A DNA stretch of 64,000 bases, from positions 29,758,591 through 29,822,590 of the forward strand of contig OY757315.1 of NCBI GenBank assembly GCA_963583905.1, given 5' to 3'. The notes under the pieces are model-generated. The model had not been told where the DNA came from and searched no databases. It was given only the letters and a program-made list of their open reading frames with translations. Made by a program: the position numbers and the translations under genes. Below are positions 11,442-23,200 of the stretch, one piece after another. The DNA is from Stenurella melanura (Eukaryota > Arthropoda > Insecta > Coleoptera > Cerambycidae). How positions within the stretch are numbered: the first letter of the stretch is position 1; every line of letters starts with the position of its first letter.

Positions 11442-12385
11442 TGGTTCAACATCTAACAGATATTCAAAAATTTCGCGAAGATGGTGTGAGGCAATGTGAG
11501 TAAAACCACGATAATAAGTGTTAAAAAACAATGGGAAACCAACCAAACGGTATCCCGTAAAGTTGGTTCCGGTAGGTCCAGAAAGAGCAATAATCAAGAA
11601 AATGATTAAATATAAATTACCTAAGAGAAAACCCTTTTCAGACTGCAGTAAATGCAATTTCAGAGACAAATTTCCCTGCTTTGGTACCTTCTTGCAGAAG
11701 AATGAAACTACAAAGCGACTTGAAGAGTTGCTCAGCGGCTAAAAAATACAAAGTTTCAGAGGAAAAGAAGCATGGTAGGATTATTTTTGCACTCAACTAT
11801 ATAATCAATGATGAAAACTTATCGGGACAAGTTGTCTTTTCTGACGAAAAGGTTTTTAAATCCTGTAACGTTGGACATGTTCGCGTATATAGGCCTCCTT
11901 CCACTAGATACGACGAAAAATATACTTTCGATCCACAAATATCAGGAAGGTTTTCAGTCAATGTCTGCGCTTGGATGAGCCTAAATGGGTTAGGTGTGTG
12001 TTGGAACAGTGGTGGTCATCTCAATTCCGTTAAATATATTGAAATATTAGACAATATTATGTTGCCGTCAGTAATAGAGGTGTTTCCGGAAAATAATTTT
12101 ATTTTCCAACAAGCCAACTGCTCCATACATACGGCCCATCGTGTCAGGCAATGGTTTCTTAATAAAAACACAGAGTTGTTACCGTGGCCATCTAAAAGTC
12201 CGGATTTAAATCCAATTGAAAATGTTTGGGGACTAATGGTGAAACATATAAGAAAATTAAATAACCATCCAAACAATGTTCAAGAACTTCGTCGCAAGAA
12301 ATTGACCTTGCAAGAAATCTGATTTTGTCCATGCCTGCAAGACTTCAGGCAGTTTTAGGCGCTAATGGAGCAATGACAAAATATT
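11442..12385 (+). pseudogene. Tc1-like (DD34E) transposase pseudogene
   Basis: The frame starts MVQHLTDIQKF at 11442 and is soon broken by stops and shifts through 11680. The catalytic half is open from 11681 to 12322. It has VVFSDEKVFK (first Asp), then FQQANCSIH where the second catalytic Asp is expected (Ala instead), then WPSKSPDLNPIENVWG with Glu 34 residues later, the DD34E spacing of Tc1. Another frameshift follows, and the family's C-terminal end (MPARLQAVLGANGAMTKY) reads to a stop at 12385. It is dead by frameshifts and by loss of an active-site Asp. Terminal inverted repeats were not identified. Confidence 0.9.
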
Positions 12386-13175
12386 AGTTCATTCTGTATT
12401 ACGTAGTTGAAGTTCATTTATTTTATTTTTTATTGTATTTTTGTGGTCAAAGTTTGCATTGTTTACATTTTTTATAATCTCAAGTGGTATTTTTGTGTTC
12501 TTATTTTAAAAATAGAATTATCATTATTCAGTTAGTATTTGAATTACAGCCATTAGTAGAATTATCCGTAACAAATATTATTTTTTTTAAACAATAATAT
12601 GGCAGGCTTGAAAAAGTTATTTTCTAATTATTTAAAAAAATTCCATTTGAATAAAATAAAAAGGAAAGGTTTAATAAGTTTAAAAACACTAAGAAAACCG
12701 GTCTCCTCCAAAAAACCCAGGTCCGGGGTAAATCACTTCTTCTCCACCCCCCTCTCAACATGCCTGGCCAGCCCTATTTACAGACATATGCACACAACTA
12801 AACTATTAAGATTTTCGATTACAAGAGTTGTACCCATTTTTATTTAAATCCAGTGTACTCCTCACAATTTATTTCTGGCTACAGGCCTGAAAAAGACCTC
12901 GAACTTGGCTTAACTTGACAGCAGTTACTGTTCTGCGGGTAGGTACTGCTTGGCCTAAAAGTATCGTATTTTTATAAAATATTAAAGTAAAATTTTTAGG
13001 AATAGTAAGGCAAATATTTTATAAGAATTTTTCGCATCTCTTGGATCAGCATATGCAAAATATTTGTACGTATACTCTAGACACCCTGTAGTTTAAAATG
13101 TTCACTGGTGCTTTTATAACTTAATTTCATTTAATATTTACAAACAGAAAATAGAAAATTACAAAAATAAAGAAT
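12386..13175. other. Intergenic sequence between transposase remnant and zinc-finger gene 3' end
   Basis: No gene was recognised. The stretch includes the 3' flank of the Tc1 remnant and the 3' UTR side of the leftward zinc-finger gene. Confidence 0.35.
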
Positions 13176-16100
13176 TCAGGACTCTTCAGTCTCATTTTCC
13201 ACAGGACTCCCCAATGCCTCGGTGTCAGATCGCTTAATATGATACTGTACCACATGCCTCGTTAATGAAGACATGTAGTGGTAAGAACAGCCGCAAATCG
13301 AACATCTAAAAAAGCAATATTTAAATTACGAATGCTAAGTTATATGCTTGACTTACTGGTAAAGCTCCCCTGATCCCTTGTGTATTTCAACATGCCTCTG
13401 CAAATTCGAATGCCTAGAAAACGTCCTCTTGCAAATTTCACACGCATAATATTTAAATGGGTCATGAATTCTTTTATGAAAATTTAAGTCTCCAGGATTG
13501 GTGAAACACTTCCCACAAGTTTCGCAGTAAAACGGCTTCATACTCATGTGCGTCATCAAGTGTTTTTTTAAACCGGACTCACTCGCACACCTAAATATAT
13601 AAAATAGATTTGTGTGTTTGTCGAAAATTATCAGTCTTACCTATGCAAACAAACTGAGCACTCCAGTGGTCTTAAGGCGATGTAATGTACAGCGCTGTGC
13701 CTCTTTAGTCTCCCGGCTGTCAAAAAGAACTTCCCGCATCCGTTGACTAGGCATCGGAACAATTTGCCCTCATCCACGTGTAACTTTCTGTGTTCTTGCA
13801 GCTCGGCGAAATCGTCAAATTGACTACCGCAGATTTCGCACATTTTGAGACTACCACTCCCTCTATGTGCATTGTTAATATGGACACGTAGTTGTAGATT
13901 GCTTCTGAACTCCCTTGCACACACCGAACATCTATTGCTGTTTGTTGGGTTCAGAATGACACGTATCACCCGCTCATTCGTTTTCTCCTGGGTTATTATC
14001 ACTGTTACATTGGTCGTTTCCAAATATCTGGAAAAAATATACATATGGAAGGCTGAAGGATCTCAGGCATGGTCGATACATTTTATTACTAATATTTTAC
14101 ATATGGAGCATGTAGGTGGCTTGAGACAGCGTCTATGTGACGCAAAGGACACACTTCTATAGGTGAAATTGGCTTCCAGTCAAATTGTATGAAATTTTGA
14201 AATGTTGTAGCCCGAGTCATTATGATCCAAAATCATTAAAAAGTTACTATCCTTTACAAGCTGATTTCGGCACTAGAGGGCGCCGAAGAAAAGAATTATT
14301 TTCGAGAAAAGATACAACTTGCATGATATCGTGACGCCCAAGACTTTTTGGGTAATCTAGGCATAGAAGTCAAAATGCCTGTAGTCCTTGCTCGCTGGCA
14401 GCATCAACTTACCATTGAAGAGGAGAATTCATCCAGGTTGGTCACAAAGACCAGATGGATCGTGGAAGCAAGAAACGGCCATATTAAGAGTATTTTTAAA
14501 TTCTTCAGAGATGCAGTACCAATGCCACAAGTCCCTCATATTAGAGATTAATAATAATAATAATAAATTTATTGATCTTTAGAAAATATACATTTTATAG
14601 ATACGTCCAGATGTCAATGGTGAAGACGAACCAATAATCTCTTACTATACTGTACTTGCAAATCTGGAAGTCGTACATTGGGTACATGTTCGCATATAGC
14701 TAGCGTACTTTGGTACCTTGGATATGTTCGCCATAATAATAATAATAATAAACTTTATTAATCATGTTGGCCGTCTCATAAGAACAGATGCCATGAAGAA
14801 AATGTAAAGTATCCTTCGACACACCTGCTGTTTGACATTACTGATGCTGCAAATAGACATAATCCGAACCAAGAGCCTGTTATTGTATAATAATATTATG
14901 GTTAAGTATATTGTATATATGTACATACTTATGTATTACCCATTATATAATGTCGTTTCCATGTTGTGTTATACTAAGTGGTATTCATTTCGTTGGCTGA
15001 CCCTACATAACTATCATGTAGATTACATATTGAACCTTAATCTAAACCTAAACATATTTACTAGTATAATATGAAAAAAATTTTTCTCAAAAATAAATTT
15101 TTTCTTCGGCGCCCTCTAGCGCCGAAATTAGCCTGTAGAGGATAGTAACTCTTTAACGATTTTGGATCAGAATGACTCTGGCTACAACATATAAAAAATT
15201 CATACAATTTGACCGGGGGCCAATTTCACTTTTGTACTTGTGAAAAATAAATTTCAATTTTTTTTTGTTTCACCTCTTAAATTTATTTGAAATCTCAAAA
15301 AGGTAATTTCCAAATATCACCAATTTCTATCGAATTGTTTAAAAGATATTCTGTATTTTAAATATGAGGATTCAAAGAAAAGTTCAAAAGTTTTTAAATA
15401 CGTACTAGTTTTATTCTCAAGAATATGAATATAACTGCATGGCCACGTCGGCGCACCACACATCGCCCATCACATATCGCACAATGGCTAGCCTGGTCTT
15501 CATATATTGTTCGGCTGTTTCCTCCCATAGTTTTATTAAAAACACGGTATCGCCAGTGTTAAAGGCTCTGCGATGCGCGAGGCTCAAGTTGTTGATTTGG
15601 TCACTCCCATTTAAAATAGTGGTTGTAACTAATTTTACTGCGCGATGTGTGAGGGGCGCCAAAATGGCCACTCTCGTTTAAAATAATGATTCTATTTAAT
15701 TTTACTGTGCGATGTGTGCTGTGCGGTGCGCACTAATATTGAACAATAATAGATATTGTTCAAATAATTTGCAGGTTCCATTAGCAACCGCTTAATCATC
15801 AAAATCATGGTGATATGTGACCAAAACAATCCTTAGACAGCAATTTCAAAATTAAATAACTAACTTGTGAAATTATTATGGAGAATTCAAGTGTGGTGTT
15901 CTTTTTGAAATGCTGAACAAAAGTTTCAATGGGGCCCAAGTCTCTAAAATGAACGGTTTTCAAAATAACAGAGGTCGATGTGCTAAAATGAGCAAACGCG
16001 TGAGGTGTGAATAATTAAAAACTTCAAAACAAGTGACAAAAGAAAAACAAAGCCAGATACGAATCCGTATGATTACAACATGAATAGACAAAAAATGATT

Positions 16101-17248
16101 TTGGGCCCACATAGCCAACATCTGACTTGGGGCCCTATAGTTCCCAACTCAATTATCTCATTCGATACTCAGTTTATTGAGGTGCAGAACTTTTGTTGAG
16201 ATAGAGCCTGATCGATAAGATCATAGTGTGACACGTAGCCAGATTTAGCATTGATGAGGATCTGGGGCACTAATCATGTGGGGGCCCATGCAAGGGCAGT
16301 GAAATTTTCTCTCTGTAAATTTTCCTCATTTATTTCATTTGGTTGGATGGATTCCGTCACATTTTCAACATCATCTTCCAGTAAATTGACTCTTTCACTT
16401 GTTAAAGTCTTACAAGGAGTTCCATTATTATCGTATCCTTTTATTATGAAAGTATCAGTTTATAGTTGAAAGAACAACTTCTAATTTTTGTTGCTCATCT
16501 TTACTATTTAGCCTCGTGTCAGCGCCACTTGCATCAATTTTTTTAACTTTATGACGGTCAATCCGATCACTGCTACTACAATTTCATTTTATTTTGACAC
16601 GAGGTCATTTATAGTAGTTGGAGGAACAAAGTAACGCAAATACGTGTGATCTCATCGACGACTGCTCCGAAACTGAGCGTGTCTGATATCTTTCACTTGC
16701 GTGCCATCAAGTGCGAATGTTGAGAGAGAGCCTCCAGCTTGGTACCCTTAGCCCGTGCTGGCCTTAGACGGCCGAACACAATCCTTGATCTACACAACCT
16801 TCCTTTCCGACGAATTCGGAGCACATGATTGGCACCCTGGGCTTCCGAGTAGTCAAACACTCCAAACCTCTTTACACACTCCGAGAGGTCTCGGCAACAG
16901 CCAATTCCTCTCACGACAGACGAAAGACGCTCCCGGGAGACGACATGCCAGCGAAGAACGAAAACCAAGATAGAAGAACGCCAGAAGGAACAACCCAGCT
17001 GTTAAGGTCCAACAGCCCGGACCAGGGGAGGTCTGCTAACCTCGCCAACACCGTCCGCATTTGCGGGGGAGTGACGAAAACAGCAGGCCCACCCCTTATG
17101 AAGCCGGCCCAGGTCTACAACGATGATTGGGACAAAGAGCTCGACCCCTAATCATCCGAAACTGAAAACTACAGTCAAGAATATTGGCGCGGAAATGTCT
17201 TCAAAAAGCAATCGCCAATCACATTATATTACAAAGAACTAGTTGCAT

Positions 17249-17279
<31 letters not shown>

Positions 17280-20200
17280 GACTTTATTTTCGTATGACTT
17301 GTAAATACAAGTGTAGAATATTGTCACCAAATAATCAATAAAGATACAAGCAAAAATACAATATTACAGGTTTAACAGTAGTAAAAAAAAAAATATAAAA
17401 TATAGTAGGTATATAAATAGCAAAATACAATTCAATACAACACAAACATACATACATCACAATACAAAATTGTCACAATTTAAAAATTCCCCTATAGAGT
17501 AAAAACTATGATTCTGCAGCATATTACGAACACCCGATTTAAATAAATTAAAAGTAGGTAAGGACTTCAAAGAGGTTGGCAATTTATTAAATATTTTAAC
17601 GGTCATGATCAGTGGCCCATTTGCTGAGGCAGACATACTGTGCCTCGGTATTTCCATATTGAGAGTAGGTCTAAAATTGTAGGGCGAATTTAGATCTCTG
17701 GTGAGTGTAAACTTATCAGGATGTGACTTAACATAGCAAACGCAATTTAGAATGTAAATATTCTTTATAGTTAGGAGGTTTAGTTGCTTAAAAAGGTCTC
17801 TGCAGGAATATCTTAAGCTTTTGAATGTCATTGTTCTTAAGATTCTTTTTTGGAGGATTAAAACTTCATTTATTCTTGTACAATTTCCCCAACATAAGAT
17901 ACCATAGTTCAATGTGGAGTAGACATAAGCATAATAATAAATTATTAAAACATCAGTTGAAACATAATTTCTCAGCTGCCATAAGACAAAGCAAGAAGTT
18001 GATAATTTCTTCAGTATGGCATCAATCTGGTTACTCCACGTTAAATGCGAGTCTATACATAAGCCAAGAAATTTAACTTGCGAGCTCTGTTGAATACTCT
18101 TACTGCTTATTTTTACTAAAATGCTTTCATCCAGTTTTCTTGGAGTGAACAGTATGAGATCAGTTTTGAGATCATTTAGTATGAAGCCTGTATACCGACA
18201 ATAATCTATCATAACGTGAATAACATTGTTAGCAGTGTTACTCAGATCATCAAAATTATCCGCACTGACAGCTATTAGGGCATCATCTGCAAAGAGAGAT
18301 ACGAAACCACATGGGAAATAAGAGAAGAGATCATTAATGAAAGTAATAAATAATAGGGGGCCCAATACGCTACCCTGGGGTACCCCTACTTTGATCGCTT
18401 TGGGCAGAGACTTATAAGTGATATTAGTTCTCAAAATAACTTCTTGGCTCCGATCTTGCAAATAAGAGGAAAGCCAAAGTAGGGCAGGTCCACGAATGCC
18501 ATAATTATAGAGTTTATTCAATAACAAATTAGTGTTAACTGTGTCAAACGCACGTTTTAGATCAAACAGAATACACGCTATTTTGTTTTTACATTCAAAA
18601 TTCTGCAGAATATAACTGTAGACTGCCAAAAACGCATCCTGTGTTGATAATTTGCTCCTAAAACTGAATTGGTTAATTGACAAAATTTTTTCTGTTTCCA
18701 GGAATTTTGAAAGCCTAATATGGAAGGCGTTTTCATATACTTTAGAGAAAGCAGAGAGTAGGGCAATTCCTCTATAGTTTGAGATTTGTGATATATTACC
18801 TTTTTTATAGATTGGAACAATAAGTGCTTTTTTTAAAAGTGTTGGAAACATACCGTCCTGAAACGAAAAATTAATAAGCATGGTAATACAATTAGTGATG
18901 TGATCAGCAACTTTAATTAGAAGCGAACAGGGTATCTCATCATAGCCTGCAGAATGCTTATTTGATATTTTCATTAAGATTGTATGAACTTCTTGAGATG
19001 TAATAGGAAATAAGAAGAATGTTTTTTCTCGAATTTCAGATGTAGCCTGCCCATTTACAGATAGATTTTTAGTTAAATCATTAATAGAGTTTATAAAATA
19101 ATCATTGAAAGCTTGAGTGGCATCGTGATGATTACTGATATTGCGCCCTGAATCATCCAGAAGGCATGATGGTATATTATGTGATTTTCTGTTTTTCACT
19201 TGACCGTTTATAATTTTCCAGGCTGTGGTAGATTTGTTACTGGAGTTTAATATTAGTGAATTATAATAGGTTTTTTTAGCCGTTTTTATATGCAATGAGT
19301 GGTTTTTCTTTAAAATGTTATAACGGATAAGAACATTTTCGTCCATAGATTCTTTATACAGTTTGAATACATCTCTGACAAATTTACCCTCATCAATTAG
19401 GTGTTGGGTAATCCAAGGTTTACTAGAGCCAGACTTCTTATGGTTTGTAACAGGTTCTAGCGGAAATGCACAGTCCATAAGCCTAAGAAATATATAATAA
19501 AAGTGTTCGAATTTAATGTTACTATTTGCATCAGTGTTCAAAAAATCCCACTTTTCACGGGATAGTAAGTGATTAAAATTGGCTATGTTATTCAAATTAT
19601 TAAAGGATCTTCTGAACCTAATCTCAGGATGAACCTCCTTATTTTCAATATGATCATAAGTATAGGTAATATGCTGCAAGAAATGGTCAGAGATATCACA
19701 GTATACAACGGTAGGATTTAACAGTAGTGAATCAATATTACAAAAAATATTGTCAATAATAGTTTTTGAATTGTTTGTAACACGAGTATACTCAGTTATA
19801 CATACATTGAGCCCGAATGACCTAATTAAGTTGGAAAATTCCCTACCATGTCTATCAATACACTTATCATCTAAATTTATGTTGAAATCTCCACATATGA
19901 TGTTAATAGTTTTAGTGTTGAAAGCTACATGTAAAAGATCGCACATACAGTTTATGAATTGGTTATAATTGGAATAGTCAGGAGCTCTATAAATGCACCC
20001 AATTTTTATCTTATTTTTGGTGTTTAAGCTGATTTCTGTTAAAGCATATTCAAAGTAAGATTCTTCTTTTTTTACACTGCACTCTATTGCGATTGCATCA
20101 AGACCTTCCTTGACAAATATAGCTACACCCCCGCCTCCACTGGTACGACAGTAAGAGTCTGCTAGAAAGTACGGGTATAAGTTTATTTGATTAATTTCCT

Positions 20201-23200
20201 CCTCCTTATAATGAGTTTCTGTAACACAAACGACTTGGGGATACCCTAGTGAGTGTAAAAGAACCTCAAATTCAGATATTTTATTACGCATGCTTCTGAC
20301 ATTTATAGATGACAAATGGTGATGCTCCGGGCATCAGTATTTATGGTTTGAGTCGAGACTGCGACATGCTCGTCAGACATAACACACACTGGGTTTACAT
20401 GTCCAGAGTTTATAAAAAATCATTGTTTTGATTTTGATTATTCAAATAGTTGCGATATTTATTAAAATCGAAACGTCTATAACCTACACCTCTAGGCCAA
20501 AAGTTATCACTGTATAGTTCATCCTTTGCCTCTAGTGGGGCTCCTACCATAAATACTTTATTTTGATGCTCTTTGGTTTCTAGTTCTCGTACCGAGAAAT
20601 CCTCATTAAAATTAGTTTTAGATTTTTTCTTTAAATAATTTAAAATTGCTTCGCATGTAATATGCCTTTTTACTCTATTTACATAAAGCCATATTTTTTT
20701 ATTAACCCCTGCAAATTCAGAATCCTTCCCATCATTTGAGATAGTTGCAGTTCCTATATTTTTCTTAATTGTTTTATTCTTTTTCCTCCTTGTGATTACT
20801 TCCTGAAACTCAGAATCATTTTTATTATTTGTAATCGATACGAGCTCACCATGTAGCTGCTATAATGTAATGTATTATGTAAAGACTAGGTTCACTTTGG
20901 GCTTAATGTCGCACAACAATCTCATAATTGATCAGATGGCATCTCAAAGACAGTTTTGTAATTCAATAAACTGATTTTCGAATGGAATAACGAGTTGGGC
21001 TCTACAAGGCCTCGCGTTAGATGTGGGTCACATTGGCCCAAAATAATTTTTTTGTTCCATTACTTCATATTGTAAACGCACCGATTCGAATTTGGTCTTA
21101 TGTTTTTCTTTTGTCACTTGTTTTGATGCTTTTACTTCTTTATACTATTTTTTTTTAGGGCAGTTTATTATATATTTTTATACTAATTTTCTGGACATGG
21201 CATTTTTTTTTTATTTACTTAATTTATTAAAGTTTATTTCCAGAATATTTTTATTATTTTTCCTTGCGTTTGCTGCTGTTATCTCGAAAGCAGTTCATAT
21301 TTTACAGACTTCAGGCCATCGACACTTATTCAGCGTGTCCAGAAGATCAATATAATTCAGTTTCAACAAATCTGACCGAAGGAAATTTTCCATAGAAAGA
21401 ATTCCGGGTCCTTTATAGCAAAATATAATCGTTTTTAAAAATCATTATTTTCTAATATTTTTAAAATCTATCAATTTTGTGTTTTTATATTTGTACGTCT
21501 ACACGAACTTTTCGCATTGTTCAATTGCTTATGAGAAAAATGCATTTAAATATAAATAAGAGAGAACAAAACAAAATTCGCCGAGATGAAACAAGAAGAT
21601 TGTGCTCTTGGGCTCATTAAAACTTGACATAACCTGTGTTTAATTCTTAGGGGTTGATTGCTTTGCTGTTTTGTATTAAAAGCATTTCAAAGTTTTATTT
21701 TTGAATGCTGTTGATCGAAACTACACTTCGTATTTTTCAAATATTGATATATTCTTCAAGTCGTGATTTTTTGCACTAAAAATCACTTGATTAAAATTAT
21801 GATTTTAACTGCTGAATTTAATTAGCTGATTGAACCTCTCTCTTAACCCTGCTAAAAGTTACACATTTTTAATTTTTTTTTTCATTTTCAAGTTAGATAA
21901 AAAGCACAATGTTTGTAAAGATGGTTGCCTATTAGAAATTGGAACACTTGAAACGAAGTTAGCTATGTGCCCAAAAAATTTTTTTAAATCATTTGATCAC
22001 AGAGTTCCCAAAAAATCTAAAAACAGAGTCGATAATACAAAAACTAATTATTCGCTATGTCCTTACTTATTAGATGCTTCATCCTGCTCCTCCTCGCCAT
22101 CCTTGGATTTACCAAATATTGCCTCCTTAGTATTTGGATCTGGCACAAAGACCCAACTCCCCAACATGTCACTGGTATCACTGGCAGGAAGTTCTTCTTG
22201 CATATAACCACTACTATATGCCACATTCTTAGCATAGGTTTTCGTCGAACTGATATATTTCTTTTCGACCACTTTAACTATAATATTTTTATGTTGGAGT
22301 TTCTTCTTTACACTCTCCATATTCATTAAGCCACTTAACGTCCGTGATATGTGACCAAAACAATCTTTAGACACCAATTTCTCGTGTATTACTATTCTTT
22401 TTTTGTCTCCATATGATCCCGAGGCACCTCTTCCCATTATTTCTTCGGCAACATCATCGGCAGCTTCAGTTGATCCATGACCTGTTGGGGCTAAAATATT
22501 TTCTTATTACCTGATTTCCTAACAGCTTTTTGATTTAAACAATCAAACAAATTTTTGAAATTATTATTCTACATAGTCTAGGTTTATTTCTTCAAATTAG
22601 AATGTTTAGAAGTAAATCATATTACTTTTTGCCAATCGAAAATTTCGGTTCTCATCTCGAATTCGGGGCTGAACCACCCTAAAAGGTACATTTTTTCAAT
22701 TTATCGAGAATATCTTCATAAGAGGTGAATTAAGAGAAAAATGTCAAGGGAGTTGAAATGTAGTTTATAAAATGATGTATATAAAATTATAATTTCACTA
22801 GCTCATTGGCGATGACATATTTCAAAAAATAAATCATATTATAACATATTTCAAAAAAACAACAACAAAATCATAGTTGTTCAGAAGGATATTACTTTGC
22901 GTTATGTGTAAAATACATTTAGATTTTCATTACCTGTAACCTGTAAATGTCACGGGTAAAGTAAACTTCATATTTCTAAGTCAGATAAAAAATTTCAAAG
23001 CTTTGCCGCCTATTACCACTAAGATAGAGCGGGGCATGGATTAAAATAAGAAATTAACGGAAACTCGCCAGTATCAGTTATAATTTCTAATAATTACGCC
23101 ACTCACTCCTAAAATATTTTACGATCTAAAGGTCACTACTGTTTACTTAATTTTTTACACACATACATAATGCTGTAAACGGGCAAGGGCACTTTTATGG

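Larger units (their letters stand above)
14150..15245. mobile_element. DNA transposon remnant with ~150-bp terminal inverted repeats
   Basis: 14157-14310 pairs with the reverse complement of 15082-15235 (blocks GTGAAATTGGC, GTCAAATTGTATGAA, GGATAGTAAC and GGCGCCCTCTAG-type core). Between the arms lies a transposase-like fragment and two LINE tails. The element sits in the long intron of the zinc-finger gene. It is an internally deleted, non-autonomous copy. The superfamily is inferred only from the coding fragment. Confidence 0.8.
17250..20862 (-). mobile_element. CR1/Jockey-like LINE, 5'-truncated, ORF2 intact
   Basis: A - strand element with the C-terminal part of ORF1 (20862-20410), a complete ORF2 (20330-17457), a short 3' UTR and an (ATT)n tail at 17253-17281. 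It sits in intron 5 of the zinc-finger gene, in the same orientation. The 5' end is cut within ORF1. Flanking duplications were not found by eye. Confidence 0.9.

Noticed and set aside
11026..11669. Minus-strand ORFs of 106 and 132 codons
   Set aside because: They lie antisense to the Tc1-like remnant or in repeat flank and show no domain.
15417..15681. Overlapping 80-84 codon ORFs on both strands
   Set aside because: Somewhat GC-rich, but no domain, splice context or homology could be named; both strands are open over the same stretch.
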